Source of the DNA: CAYRFF01 sp964436125
GTDB taxonomy: Bacteria; Bacteroidota; Bacteroidia; Chitinophagales; Saprospiraceae
Direction: 5' to 3'
Assembly (NCBI GenBank): GCA_964436125.1
Contig: CAYTBT010000003.1
Span: 1-64,000 of the forward strand
DNA length: 64,000 nt
The notes under the pieces are model-generated. The model searched no databases, was not told the origin of the DNA, and saw only the letters and a list, made by a program, of their open reading frames with translations. Numbering within the stretch: position 1 is the stretch's first letter; every line of letters starts with the position of its first letter. The position numbers and the translations under genes were made by a program. This document shows, piece after piece, positions 8,837 through 17,912 of this stretch.

Positions 8837-9790
8837 TTATTTATCCTTTTCCTTCATTTTGATTTCCTGAAAATACGCTATGGTCTTCAACAAGCCTTCT
8901 TCCCTACTCACTTTCGGCTCCCAATTCAACAATTTCCGCGCAAGGCTTATATCCGGTTGTCTCCGCTGTGGATCGTCCTCCGGTAATGGCTTAAATACAA
9001 TTTCCGATTGGGTACCGTGAACAAGAGACTGTATTTCCTGTGCAAAGTTAAGAATGCTTATCTCATCCGGATTTCCGATATTCACGGGTTCATAATAATC
9101 GCTACCGATTAATCTGTAAATCCCTTCTATCATATCATCAATATAGCAGAAAGAACGGGTCTGCAATCCATCGCCATACACGGTAATCGCTTCGTCATTC
9201 AGAGCTTGAGACAGAAAAGTAGGAATTGCACGACCATCGGCAATGCGCATCCGCGGCCCATAAGTATTAAATATCCGGACTATCCGTATATCAACCTTAT
9301 GGTAGCGATGATAAGCCATTGTAATGGCCTCCATAAAGCGCTTGGCTTCGTCATAGACGCCACGCGGCCCGATAGGATTAACATTTCCCCAGTAACTTTC
9401 CTTTTGTGGATGAACGAGCGGATCGCCATACACTTCCGATGTCGATGCGATACATATCGTCGCTCCTTTCTCCTTAGCAAGTCCGAGGAGATTATGCGTT
9501 CCGAGCGCTCCGACCTTCAAGGTCTGAATCGGCATTTCCAGATAGTCTATCGGGCTCGCAGGAGATGCAAAGTGTAAAATCAAGTCCAATTTTCCGGGTA
9601 CGTGGACAAATTTAGTGACGTCGTAATGATAAAAACTGAAATTTTTATGCTTGAAAAGATGCTGGATGTTCTCAATTGAGCCCGTCAATAAATTATCCAT
9701 TCCGATAACCTCTGCACCTTCCTCGATATACCTGTCGCATAAATGTGACCCGATAAATCCCGCGGCACCTGTTATAAGTATCCTCTTCAT
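8837..9790 (-). CDS. UDP-glucuronate decarboxylase (UDP-xylose synthase type SDR)
   Basis: 317-residue extended short-chain dehydrogenase. NAD-binding GAAGFIG is at 8-14, the catalytic Tyr146/Lys150 pair sits in GVYDEAKRF, and STSEVYGDPLVHPQ and RIFNTYGPRM match the UXS subgroup. The likely reaction is UDP-glucuronate to UDP-xylose. It starts one base after the stop of the DegT aminotransferase, so the two form an operon for a nucleotide sugar used in a surface glycan. A related 4,6-dehydratase activity is less likely. Confidence 0.88.
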   Translation of the reverse strand: MKRILITGAAGFIGSHLCDRYIEEGAEVIGMDNLLTGSIENIQHLFKHKNFSFYHYDVTKFVHVPGKLDLILHFASPASPIDYLEMPIQTLKVGALGTHNLLGLAKEKGATICIASTSEVYGDPLVHPQKESYWGNVNPIGPRGVYDEAKRFMEAITMAYHRYHKVDIRIVRIFNTYGPRMRIADGRAIPTFLSQALNDEAITVYGDGLQTRSFCYIDDMIEGIYRLIGSDYYEPVNIGNPDEISILNFAQEIQSLVHGTQSEIVFKPLPEDDPQRRQPDISLARKLLNWEPKVSREEGLLKTIAYFQEIKMKEKDK

Positions 9791-9791
9791 A

Positions 9792-10925
9792 TTAATTCGC
9801 TTGAAAATATCTCTTGATGGATTCGATGATGTAGGATTGGTCGCCTTCCGGCAAATAGGGATGAATCGGCAATGACAATACCTGATCTGCTACCTTCTCG
9901 ACATTGGGGAATGTGCCTTTCTTCAAGCCCATTTTACGGAACGCTTCCTGTAGATGCAATGGTTTCTTGTAATAAACTACTGAACTGATGCCTTGTTCTT
10001 TCAGATATGCTTGTAGCTCATCGCGATTCCCATCTTTAACTTTTATCGTGTATTGATGATATACGTGATATGCCTCTTGAAGGACTTTCGGTACGGCAAT
10101 TTCTGCCATACCCTGCAATGCTTCAGTATAATTCTCTGCTACCCTACGCCTGCTAGCATTAAATTCATCGAGTTTCTGCAATTTTACCCTCAGAATTGCC
10201 GCCTGAATGCTGTCCAGACGCGAGTTGACTCCTATCATCTCATTTTCATACTTCACTCGAGAGCCGTGATTTTTTATCATCCTTGCAGTTTCCGCGATTG
10301 TATCGTTATCGGTAAATATCGCACCGCCGTCACCGTAACAAGCGAGATTCTTGGACGGAAAAAAAGATGTTCCGGCAACATCGCTTATCGTTCCCGTATG
10401 ATATGTCTTGCCACCCATCTGCAATTTCCCACCGGTGGATTGCGCAGAATCTTCGATGAGGAGGAGATTGTGTTCATCTGCTATTTCTTTCAAAGCTCGC
10501 ATATCAGCGGCTTGGCCAAAGAGATGGACAGGCATAATTGCACGGCTGCGGTCAGAAATCTGCGCATTTGCGGAAGCTGGTGAAATATTAAAGCTATCTT
10601 CATCAATATCGGCAAATTTTACCTTTAAACCGAGAAAACTGATTACTTCAGCAGTCGCAAAGAAGGTAAAAGGCGTTGTAATCACCTCGTCTCCCGGCTT
10701 TAAACCGGCGGCCATCAAGGCAATCATCAAGGCATCGGTCCCATTGCCACATGTCACGACATGCTTCACTCCGAGGTAATTACACATCTCTTCTTCAAGT
10801 ACTTTTACTACCGTTCCATTGATAAATTGAGTGGATTCCAGCACTACCGCCATAGCCTCTTTAAGCTCATCGCCGATATCAGCCATCTCAGCCTTCAGGT
10901 CCAGCATGGGGATATGTTTCTTCAT
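9792..10925 (-). CDS. DegT/DnrJ/EryC1/StrS sugar aminotransferase
   Basis: 377 residues from the ATG at 10925 (an upstream ATG at 10949 adds eight residues and lies on the -7 box). PLP-binding Lys192 is in TSFFPSKNLACYGDGG and Asp159 in LLIEDSAQ, a standard DegT fold. It makes an aminosugar nucleotide from a keto sugar. It is tightly linked to the following UDP-sugar decarboxylase. A 13-mer motif lies in the part encoding SPASANAQ. Confidence 0.9.
   Translation of the reverse strand: MKKHIPMLDLKAEMADIGDELKEAMAVVLESTQFINGTVVKVLEEEMCNYLGVKHVVTCGNGTDALMIALMAAGLKPGDEVITTPFTFFATAEVISFLGLKVKFADIDEDSFNISPASANAQISDRSRAIMPVHLFGQAADMRALKEIADEHNLLLIEDSAQSTGGKLQMGGKTYHTGTISDVAGTSFFPSKNLACYGDGGAIFTDNDTIAETARMIKNHGSRVKYENEMIGVNSRLDSIQAAILRVKLQKLDEFNASRRRVAENYTEALQGMAEIAVPKVLQEAYHVYHQYTIKVKDGNRDELQAYLKEQGISSVVYYKKPLHLQEAFRKMGLKKGTFPNVEKVADQVLSLPIHPYLPEGDQSYIIESIKRYFQAN
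10566..10578 (+). repeat. 13-mer motif ATTTGCGGAAGCT, exact
   Basis: Inside the minus-strand DegT gene, where the complementary strand encodes ASAN. The 3' flank is ggtgaaatatta. Confidence 0.9.
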
Positions 10926-10946
10926 ATTCTTTCTATTCCATTTCCC

Positions 10947-10954
10947 CAAAGGTA
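10947..10954 (-). promoter_or_regulatory. -7 box TACCTTTG for the DegT-UXS operon
   Basis: Minus-strand ATTTTTACCTTTG lies 21 bases upstream of the DegT ATG. It matches TAnnTTTG and is identical over 13 bases to the box at 3145-3152. Confidence 0.55.
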
Positions 10955-11004
10955 AAAATTAAGTGCATGTTCTGCTATCCACGGAAAAGAATATCAGGAA
11001 AGGA

Positions 11005-11847
11005 TCAATAAAGTTTTTCTATAGGATTGTCCTTATTCTTGTGCTCATTGATAAGCTTGGTAATCTTGGAATACTGGCTGTTGAGCATTTGCTTTATATC
11101 TTCAATTTGCTTGTCTTGACTGTGTGAAGCAGGCCTGAAATCATCAAATCTCTTTAAGACATATTTTACCTTCCACACTTCTTTTACTTGACGGATATCT
11201 TGTGGGTATTCAGGAAATGACTTATTGTCCGAACAGATTATCAGCTTCTGGTATTGCTGAATTTTATTCTTTATCCGCTTTACAATCACACCTTCTGTTG
11301 TCACGACGACATAAACCTTATTCTCTTTAATGGAATAGGTCCACATATTGGGTTCAACAAATTGACATATAACCCGATCACCGCTATTCAGAGTCGGATA
11401 CATGCTCTGCCCTTCAACATCAAATGAGCGGTATGTTCCCTGTGAAAAATCATGGTCGGGAAGTGAATAAGTAGGCAATTCACTCAGATATGTGGGATCT
11501 GACAATTCCTCTGCATAACCGGCTTGCGCATTCACAGGCACGTGCACAATGCGTTCCTTTTTCTTCTCATCGAGCACAATGGAAAGCACCTGCAGTCCGG
11601 AAGGATTGGTGTCATTTAAAAACATCGGGCCTTTTCCCGTAGTGAGATACACCGGATTCAACCGATATTGCTCAACAGCATTCTGCATGAGCTTTATCGT
11701 AATGTCGCGCCGTCCATTTAATATTTCACTGATGGTCTGAGGACTATAATCAAGTGCCTCTGCAAATTCACTATTTGTCCTTATTGTCCCTTTTTCCTTC
11801 AATGCTTGGTGGCATTCAATAAATCGCAATGTAACTTCTTGAGGCAT
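11005..11847 (-). CDS. HTH-XRE / S24 peptidase repressor-like regulator
   Basis: 280 residues. The N-terminal XRE-type HTH (about 23-48, NSEFAEALDYSPQTISEILNG) is joined to a LexA/CI-like S24 domain with Ser148 in VEGQSMYP and Lys190 in GVIVKRIK. The possible self-cleavage bond is Ala109-Gly110 in NAQAGY. It may be a DNA-damage- or stress-responsive repressor; a prophage is not seen around it. A TATATTTG box ends four bases before the ATG, which suggests a leaderless or very short-leader mRNA. Confidence 0.85.
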   Translation of the reverse strand: MPQEVTLRFIECHQALKEKGTIRTNSEFAEALDYSPQTISEILNGRRDITIKLMQNAVEQYRLNPVYLTTGKGPMFLNDTNPSGLQVLSIVLDEKKKERIVHVPVNAQAGYAEELSDPTYLSELPTYSLPDHDFSQGTYRSFDVEGQSMYPTLNSGDRVICQFVEPNMWTYSIKENKVYVVVTTEGVIVKRIKNKIQQYQKLIICSDNKSFPEYPQDIRQVKEVWKVKYVLKRFDDFRPASHSQDKQIEDIKQMLNSQYSKITKLINEHKNKDNPIEKLY

Positions 11848-11851
11848 GGGT

Positions 11852-11859
11852 CAAATATA
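11852..11859 (-). promoter_or_regulatory. -7 box TATATTTG directly before the S24 regulator ATG
   Basis: The minus-strand order is TATATTTG-acccATG. With a usual start about 5-8 bases after the box, transcription would begin at or beside the ATG. Confidence 0.5.
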
Positions 11860-11944
11860 TATATTTTTTCTTAATATTTAAACCATTCTCGCCTTTTATC
11901 CATTTCTCTCCTTTCGCCGGCACAATATTCAACTCTTATTGAGC

Positions 11945-12712
11945 TCATACGCTTTCATTGATGTTTACGAGCTCGAGGAATGAGCGACTATCCAGAGAAG
12001 CACTTCCCACGAGTCCGCCATCAATATCCTCCATTGAAAACAATTCAAGTGCATTGTCCGGCTTAACACTACCTCCATAAAGGATGGAAGTATTCTCGGC
12101 AATTTCCGGTGAATATCGATCGCTTAGGAAATCCCGGATTATGGCATGAATTTCTTGAGCTTGTTCAGGAGTCGCCGTATCACCGGTACCTATTGCCCAT
12201 ATCGGTTCATAAGCAATGATAATCCTGCTCATCTGCTCCGCAGAAATTTTCTCAGATGCATTTTCCAGTTGTTCGAGGATATAGTCCTTTTGTTGTCCTT
12301 GTTTTCTTATCTTTTTCGGCTCTCCACAGCAGAGAATCGCATACATACCGCTGTTTCCTGCGCGTTCTAGCTTCCGTTGAATCAGAAAAAGACTTTCGTC
12401 AAATATCTTTCTGCGCTCAGAGTGCCCGATAATCACTCCATTCACTCCTATGCTCTTTAAAATCCTATCCGAAATCTCTCCCGTATATGCCCCATTGTCC
12501 TCAAAGTGCATATTCTGCGCATAAATTGCTACGGCAGAATCGCCCTCAAATGCATTTACAAGCTGATTCAGATAAACATACGGTGGAGCAATGATAACTT
12601 TATGCCTTTCCTCATCTACCTTAATTTTCCCTTTAATATCGCCTAAAAATGAATCCACCTCATCTTTCAACATATTCATTTTCCAATTAGCGGCAGTGAT
12701 CTTCTTTCTCAT
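11945..12712 (-). CDS. tpiA: Triosephosphate isomerase
   Basis: 255 residues with Asn9/Lys11 in AANWKMN, catalytic His97 in IIGHSERR and Glu169 in IAYEPIWAIGTG, a complete TIM signature. It interconverts DHAP and glyceraldehyde 3-phosphate in the cytosol. It is transcribed on its own, downstream of a likely terminator that ends the TonB-like gene. Confidence 0.97.
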   Translation of the reverse strand: MRKKITAANWKMNMLKDEVDSFLGDIKGKIKVDEERHKVIIAPPYVYLNQLVNAFEGDSAVAIYAQNMHFEDNGAYTGEISDRILKSIGVNGVIIGHSERRKIFDESLFLIQRKLERAGNSGMYAILCCGEPKKIRKQGQQKDYILEQLENASEKISAEQMSRIIIAYEPIWAIGTGDTATPEQAQEIHAIIRDFLSDRYSPEIAENTSILYGGSVKPDNALELFSMEDIDGGLVGSASLDSRSFLELVNINESV

Positions 12713-13031
12713 AACTATCTATTTTGACTTATTAATATCATTGCTTGTAAAGTGTTTTCATTCCTTGGATAAATATATATATTCTAGCTTCAATTCCATA
12801 TTCTCGATACAGAAAAAATTCTAATTTTTATAGCAAAATGCCGGCATTCCCATAGCAAGGATAATATAGAAATGCGGTACCGGCATAATACAGGAGCTAG
12901 AGTCCTATCTCAGAGCTTAAAATAAATATATCTTTTAAAAAACCATAGATACAAGAGGAAAGGCCAAAAAGAAACCGGAACATAAACTTCATTGTCTATG
13001 TCCCGGTTAACCCAAATCCAAGGTATTATTC
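12713..13031. other. Intergenic region with terminator (319 bp)
   Basis: Lies between tpiA and the TonB-like gene, both on the minus strand. It holds the terminator at 12968-13008 and AT-rich sequence likely to include the tpiA promoter. I see no gene. Confidence 0.6.
12968..13008 (-). terminator. Rho-independent terminator of the TonB-like gene
   Basis: On the minus strand, AACCGGGACATA pairs with TATGTTCCGGTT (12 pairs including one G-U) over a 12-base loop, followed by TCTTTTT. It begins 23 bases after the stop of the TonB-like gene. Confidence 0.75.
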
Positions 13032-13940
13032 TTACAACTTGCTATTATCTATGTTACTCATATCGACTTTAATCGTATAAATACCACATTCAAGTTTTGG
13101 TCCGAAGTACAATTCTTCAAATCTATATTGAGATACAATTCTCAAGGTCGTTTTTATCAGAGAAGGATCACTCACATGGGAACCTTCTGGCTCATAAGCA
13201 TAATTCACGACACGGCCGGCTCTTGAGATACACAGGCGTATTCTGATTGTACTGTTCTCTTGTATCATCGCAGAAACATCAGGGCGATAGATAACCGAAC
13301 GAGACAATTCACCGATATTATCCCCAAATAGGCCGTCGCCACCATTATCTTCTCCGGCACCTGTATCGCTCTTACCGCTACCACTATCGGCATTTCCTGA
13401 ACCACTGCCGCTATTGCTGGAAACACCATCAGAATTTGAACTGCCGGTTCCATTTCCACCGCTACCGGATTCAGGCATAGGGATAGGATCTATTGTAGGC
13501 AGATCAATAGGACTGCTTTCCGTCTCAACCTTATCTGCACTACCATCCGTCTCAAGCTGAGCAGGCGCCTTTCTATATTCTTCCGGCAATCTCTCAGGTG
13601 GATTTTTAATATCAACCTCAGGGATTTCCAACGTACTTTCTTCTTGTGTTAAAACATCAGGTGGCGGAATAGATTTTATCTGTTCAACCGCATCAACTTT
13701 TCTTTGTTTGGGCTGTTCCTTGGCCGGAGATGAGGCCATGCTCCCCGATGCTCCTTTTAAGGAACTCGCAGAAGAAAAATCGACAACAACAATCTCCTCA
13801 TACTTAGGTGTCTCTTTCTTTACATTGGTGATAAATGGGAATAAGAGCAGTGCTACTAGTATCGTGTGAAATCCGATTGAGTAACGCATTCCCTTCTTCT
13901 TACTTGTCCGTGCGTTTCTAGCTTCCTTGTAATTCTTCAT
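13032..13940 (-). CDS. TonB-like energy transducer or cell-envelope protein
   Basis: 302 residues. There is a short basic N-terminus, one membrane helix (about 18-38), an acidic and Pro-rich periplasmic segment, a low-complexity Gly/Ser/Asn stretch (about 165-200), and a C-terminal domain with IRIRLCISRAGRVVNY resembling TonB/TolA C-terminal folds. It probably spans the periplasm. Unlike classical TonB, the linker is Ser-Gly rich rather than only Pro-Lys. No exbBD partner is present in the window. Confidence 0.65.
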   Translation of the reverse strand: MKNYKEARNARTSKKKGMRYSIGFHTILVALLLFPFITNVKKETPKYEEIVVVDFSSASSLKGASGSMASSPAKEQPKQRKVDAVEQIKSIPPPDVLTQEESTLEIPEVDIKNPPERLPEEYRKAPAQLETDGSADKVETESSPIDLPTIDPIPMPESGSGGNGTGSSNSDGVSSNSGSGSGNADSGSGKSDTGAGEDNGGDGLFGDNIGELSRSVIYRPDVSAMIQENSTIRIRLCISRAGRVVNYAYEPEGSHVSDPSLIKTTLRIVSQYRFEELYFGPKLECGIYTIKVDMSNIDNSKL

Positions 13941-14316
13941 ATTAATACCTTTGATTTAATAATAAACGGCACAATTTCCCGATTTCTTATACTCATAACG
14001 CACAATTATCATGCTCAAGTCGTTAAGAAAGCATTAATCTCTTCTTAAATAAATGTTATTACGCTCTATATCAGACTTTTATGATTGATATAATTTTATC
14101 ATAACTACTGACTTTTATGGGAATTTTTCTTGAGCTTTCGCAAATATTTGTTTATTTTTTCTCCTTGAAGGGGATTCCTATGCTTTAATGAGCATCCTAT
14201 ATGCTCAATTTTAACTTTAACCATCCTTCGACTACATTCAGCACATCGCTGGCTACAGAGGCTAAGCCGCAACTCGTCGGTTCATTCCGGCATTTCCGGT
14301 CATTTGCCACAAGGAT
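13941..14316. other. Intergenic region (376 bp)
   Basis: AT-rich. It contains a one-mismatch copy of the 13-mer (14133-14145) and a small hairpin GAGCAT-cctat-ATGCTC (14190-14206) without a clear U-run. No gene recognised. Confidence 0.5.
14133..14145 (-). repeat. 13-mer motif variant ATTTGCGAAAGCT, intergenic
   Basis: One mismatch, at position 8 (G to A). The 3' flank caagaaaaattcc is A/T-rich. Confidence 0.75.
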
Positions 14317-14916
14317 TTATTCCCCGATATTTTTCAACTTATCCATAAACCTGGCTACGTGGTTCACGATATCAGGGAAGAACAAATTAAACTGATTGTC
14401 ATAATAGGAGAAATTCCCTTCGACCTCTTGTATGGCTTTCTTGAATTGCGATGGAAATCGCGTACGCCTGTCCATTCCTTCCATTATCTTATTCAATCCG
14501 GATATCGAGCAATATACTGACAACCATCGGCTATCAATCATACGCTGTATATGCTTACATTCTTTCTCGGGAACATATTGTAGAAAGCGATGAATCGTAA
14601 TATATACGACTTGACAGAAGGCTTCATACTCAACTTCAGAATATCGATCCCAATTATGATAAAGTAAATAATCAAATACGATATCGAGTGCCACGGGCGC
14701 ATACTTGCCTTGTGAAGTGCGCAATTCCGCGTTGAGCTCCTTAACAATAGGATGATTGTCCGTAAAGTCATCTATTTCGCGATGTAATTTCACACCGGGC
14801 TGCAGTGCTTCAGGCAATTGTTGCACTTCGTGTAGATTGAGAAAATCTGTGAGGAAGTTCCCGGCCATTAGCTCACTATTTTCCCCCGACAAATATAAAT
14901 GCGCAAGATAATTCAT
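14317..14916 (-). CDS. Acyl-carrier-protein phosphodiesterase AcpH-like
   Basis: 199 residues from the ATG at 14916, chosen because AcpH proteins begin MNYLAHLYLS. Upstream in-frame ATGs add unconserved residues. The HD-like metal motif KLHREIDDFTDNHPIV and LDIVFDYLLYHNW are the AcpH signature. E. coli AcpH removes 4'-phosphopantetheine from ACP; in Bacteroidota the role is less certain. Upstream reads TATTTTGCACACATG, again a -7-like box very close to the start. Confidence 0.82.
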   Translation of the reverse strand: MNYLAHLYLSGENSELMAGNFLTDFLNLHEVQQLPEALQPGVKLHREIDDFTDNHPIVKELNAELRTSQGKYAPVALDIVFDYLLYHNWDRYSEVEYEAFCQVVYITIHRFLQYVPEKECKHIQRMIDSRWLSVYCSISGLNKIMEGMDRRTRFPSQFKKAIQEVEGNFSYYDNQFNLFFPDIVNHVARFMDKLKNIGE

Positions 14917-15026
14917 GTGTGCAAAATACATAATTCTCTCGCCTGACACCAATTTCCTCGACTGTTTTCACAAATAAGCTCAATCTGCACAATGGAATGC
15001 ATGGCATAAGAATCAAATGAGCCTAA

Positions 15027-15058
15027 TTTTCCATAGACGGCGGAAAATTCTATCTTTG
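15027..15058 (+). promoter_or_regulatory. Bacteroidota promoter of ychF
   Basis: TATCTTTG (15051-15058) with a TTTT -33-like element 20 bases upstream at 15027. The ychF ATG follows 25 bases later. Confidence 0.55.
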
Positions 15059-15083
15059 CAGCTCATTTTAAAAACTCATAAAG

Positions 15084-16184
15084 ATGGCATTACAATGTGG
15101 TATCGTAGGACTTCCCAATGTCGGAAAGTCAACCTTATTTAACGCGCTCACATCCGCAGGCGCACTCTCTGCCAATTATCCATTTGCAACGAAGGATCCC
15201 AATGTCGGCATCATTCAAGTTCCGGATGAGAGACTGGACAAGCTTTCCGATTGTGTTCAACCACAGAAAGTCGTACCGACGACCGTGGAAATCGTGGATA
15301 TCGCCGGCCTGATCAAAGGAGCAAGCCAGGGAGAAGGCCTTGGAAATCAATTTCTCGCCAATATCCGTGAAGTCGATGCCATAATTCATGTTGTACGCTG
15401 CTTTGAAGATGGGAATGTCATCCACGTCGATGGAAAAGTTGACCCCGTCGCTGATAAAGAAATCGTAGAGACTGAACTCCTCCTGAAAGATATTGAAACG
15501 GTGGAAAAGAGGCTCGAAAAGCTAAAAAAGGCTGCAAAAAGTGGTGATAAGATGGAAATCGCTCGTGTTGAAGCCTGTAAAAAAATATTGGCACATCTTG
15601 AGAATGAGTTACCGGCTCGTACCCTTGAATACGACGATGATATAAGTATTGCTTTGCTCAAGGACTTTATGCTGTTGACAGGAAAACCGGTGCTATATGC
15701 CTGCAATGTGGATGAGGCTTCTGTTATCAGCGGAAACGAGCACACAAGGGCATTTGCGGAAGCGGTAAAAGATGAAGACGCAGAAATTATCCTCATCTGT
15801 GCAGATATCGAAGCCGAGATAATTGACTTGGAAACCGAAGAAGAAAAACTCATGTTCCTGGAGGAAATGGGACTGGATAAGCCGGGCGTAAACAGATTGA
15901 TTTTTTCTTCCTATAAACTCCTAAACCTCATTACCTATTTTACAGCCGGCGAAAAAGAGGTCCGTGCCTGGACTATTACCGATGGTACCAAGGCACCACA
16001 GGCAGCAGGCGTAATTCACTCGGACTTCGAGAAAGGCTTTATCCGCGCGGAGGTGATTGCCTATGAAGATTATATTAAGTATGGTTCTGAAGCAGCGGTG
16101 AAAGAAGCCGGAAAGCTGCACGTTGAAGGGAAAGAATATCTGATGAAAGATGGCGATGTTGTCGAGTTCTTGTTTAATGTGTAG
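15084..16184 (+). CDS. ychF: Redox-regulated ATPase/GTPase YchF (OLA1)
   Basis: 366 residues. P-loop GLPNVGKST (9-17), the switch segment DIAGLIKGASQGEGLGNQFL, an inserted coiled coil and a C-terminal TGS domain with the FTAGEKEVRAWTI start match YchF of the Obg superfamily. It hydrolyses ATP and associates with ribosomes. It is monocistronic. The segment encoding FAEAVKDED carries a one-mismatch 13-mer. Confidence 0.97.
   Translation: MALQCGIVGLPNVGKSTLFNALTSAGALSANYPFATKDPNVGIIQVPDERLDKLSDCVQPQKVVPTTVEIVDIAGLIKGASQGEGLGNQFLANIREVDAIIHVVRCFEDGNVIHVDGKVDPVADKEIVETELLLKDIETVEKRLEKLKKAAKSGDKMEIARVEACKKILAHLENELPARTLEYDDDISIALLKDFMLLTGKPVLYACNVDEASVISGNEHTRAFAEAVKDEDAEIILICADIEAEIIDLETEEEKLMFLEEMGLDKPGVNRLIFSSYKLLNLITYFTAGEKEVRAWTITDGTKAPQAAGVIHSDFEKGFIRAEVIAYEDYIKYGSEAAVKEAGKLHVEGKEYLMKDGDVVEFLFNV
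15752..15764 (+). repeat. 13-mer motif variant ATTTGCGGAAGCG
   Basis: One mismatch at the last base. In ychF, encoding FAEA. The 3' flank gtaaaagatgaa is A/T-rich. Confidence 0.75.
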
Positions 16185-16417
16185 CTAACTTGACACCTTA
16201 TATATAACTATAATCAGAATCTGTACCATACTATTTCAAGTTTTCTGTCCGCCATATAAATCGGGTAAGCAATTGATGTATGCCTGCATTAAGAACAATA
16301 AGTTCAATAACGGGCGTTCAAAACGTTAAACTTTCCTTAAAGCACCGCTTCCTACGCATATTCTTTCTTATATTTATGTTTTCGAGGAAAATATTAATCA
16401 GTAAATTACACGTGACA

Positions 16418-16978
16418 ATGAGATATATGCTTGTAATAGCCAGTATCGTCTGCTTTACAATAACCAGCTATGCACAAGAAAGTATTCACTGGATGACATT
16501 TGCGGAAGCAATTAAAGCTCAGAAGCTTGAACAGCGCAAAATATTTGTTGATATGTACACCGACTGGTGTGGCTGGTGTAAACGCATGGATGCAACGACC
16601 TTTAAGAACGATAAGGTCATCCGGCGCTTAAACACGGAATATTATCCGGTAAAATTTAATGCTGAGATTGATAAAGAGATTACTTTCAATGGCAAGGAAT
16701 ACAAGCTTGTTCAACGTGGAAGGCGTCGATATCACGAGCTCGCCATGAAATTTGTAAAGAAGAGTAACACGCCTTATCTTTCTTATCCTACCTATGTGTT
16801 TATCGATGAAAACCTGGATGTCATTCAGCCGATCCGCGGTTATCAGAAAACCGAGGAACTTCTCCCGATTCTCGATTACTTTGCCTATGATTACTACAAG
16901 AAACAGAGCTGGAATCAATTTAAGCGCAACTACGATTCGGAAAAATTCAGAAAAGAACACAATTCTGCACAGAATTAA
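16418..16978 (+). CDS. Secreted thioredoxin-like protein
   Basis: 186 residues from the ATG at 16418 (a longer frame from 16280 precedes the signal peptide and is rejected). A signal peptide ending ITSYAQ (about 1-20) is followed by a thioredoxin fold with CGWC (Cys51, Cys54) and cis-Pro in LSYPTYVFID. The protein probably reduces or isomerises disulfides in the periplasm. The WCGWCKxMD motif resembles the DUF255/thioredoxin_7 group. The 13-mer variant encodes TFAEA early in the mature part. Confidence 0.85.
   Translation: MRYMLVIASIVCFTITSYAQESIHWMTFAEAIKAQKLEQRKIFVDMYTDWCGWCKRMDATTFKNDKVIRRLNTEYYPVKFNAEIDKEITFNGKEYKLVQRGRRRYHELAMKFVKKSNTPYLSYPTYVFIDENLDVIQPIRGYQKTEELLPILDYFAYDYYKKQSWNQFKRNYDSEKFRKEHNSAQN
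16498..16510 (+). repeat. 13-mer motif variant ATTTGCGGAAGCA
   Basis: One mismatch at the last base. In the thioredoxin-like gene, encoding FAEA. The 3' flank is attaaagctcag. Confidence 0.75.
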
Positions 16979-17102
16979 CCTTGGTCCTGGCTTGATCAGG
17001 GGATTTCCTTATGATATAATATAGGTGTTTTATGTGAGAATGAACTTGCCGAGCTAGATGTGCCTAAAAAGCTGCCGTGGAAAGCAATATATTATGACAA
17101 AA

Positions 17103-17687
17103 TCAATCCTTATCCGTAGAAAATAAGCGTTCGAAGAAGCCGTCGTCTTTATCGCGTTTCTTACGGCGATTTTTATGTCGTTTAAACAGACGCCATTTCC
17201 GCTTTCGTTTAACAATAACATAACGGATACTTACTGCCGAATTAAAAACTACAGGGCGCTCATTATTGTACAGATTAATCGTCGGCAACAAATCCCAGGA
17301 GATATTAAGCCTCGCAATTGTTAATTCCGCACCACCGACAAGGCCCAGACCGTAGGCAAGATTATCGCCACCGGAATGAGCTTGATTCTTCCACCCGACT
17401 TGAAACCCACCGCCATAATACAGATTAAAGCGTTTAAAAAGCAGTGGATTATGTTTTTCAATACATAAATCGACCGCACCACCTTGTCGCGAGTATTTCT
17501 GCGTCGCAATTACCTCCAGTGTGAGTTTATCTCCTATCCGTTGCTTAAATGTCAAGCCCCATCTCGAACCAATACGCAGGCCACCCACAGTATTATATGA
17601 TTGTGCAGTCACCTCTCCTCCGTATAGAATTATAAGGGTAAATATTCCTCCTATGACAGCGCGATAGCCTCTCCCTGTTTTCTTCAT
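17103..17687 (-). CDS. Hypothetical secreted protein, probable small outer-membrane beta-barrel
   Basis: 194 residues. Signal peptide about 1-29 (IFTLIILYGGEVTAQ), then alternating strands rich in Gly and aromatics (GGLRIGSRWGLTFKQ, NLYYGGGFQVGW, AYGLGLVGGAEL) typical of small barrels. The tail is strongly basic (KRKRKWRLFKRHKNRRKKRDKDD), unusual for a barrel and perhaps periplasmic or cytoplasmic. I do not recognise the family. Confidence 0.6.
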   Translation of the reverse strand: MKKTGRGYRAVIGGIFTLIILYGGEVTAQSYNTVGGLRIGSRWGLTFKQRIGDKLTLEVIATQKYSRQGGAVDLCIEKHNPLLFKRFNLYYGGGFQVGWKNQAHSGGDNLAYGLGLVGGAELTIARLNISWDLLPTINLYNNERPVVFNSAVSIRYVIVKRKRKWRLFKRHKNRRKKRDKDDGFFERLFSTDKD

Positions 17688-17912
17688 ATTATCAATAACT
17701 ATAACATATTGAAAAGTGTTGTATGAAGCCTGATCAGATTTAAAATAACAGCCAAGCTATTCCATAATTTTTATAAGCTAGGGATCGACCAATTCCGCGC
17801 ATTCTTTCATCTGTTTCAGGATAATGAATATATGCCGGCTGAAATATCATTTATTTTATTGAATTTTATTAATTATGCAGACTGGAAACTTTGATTCACT
17901 GAAGCTATAAAC

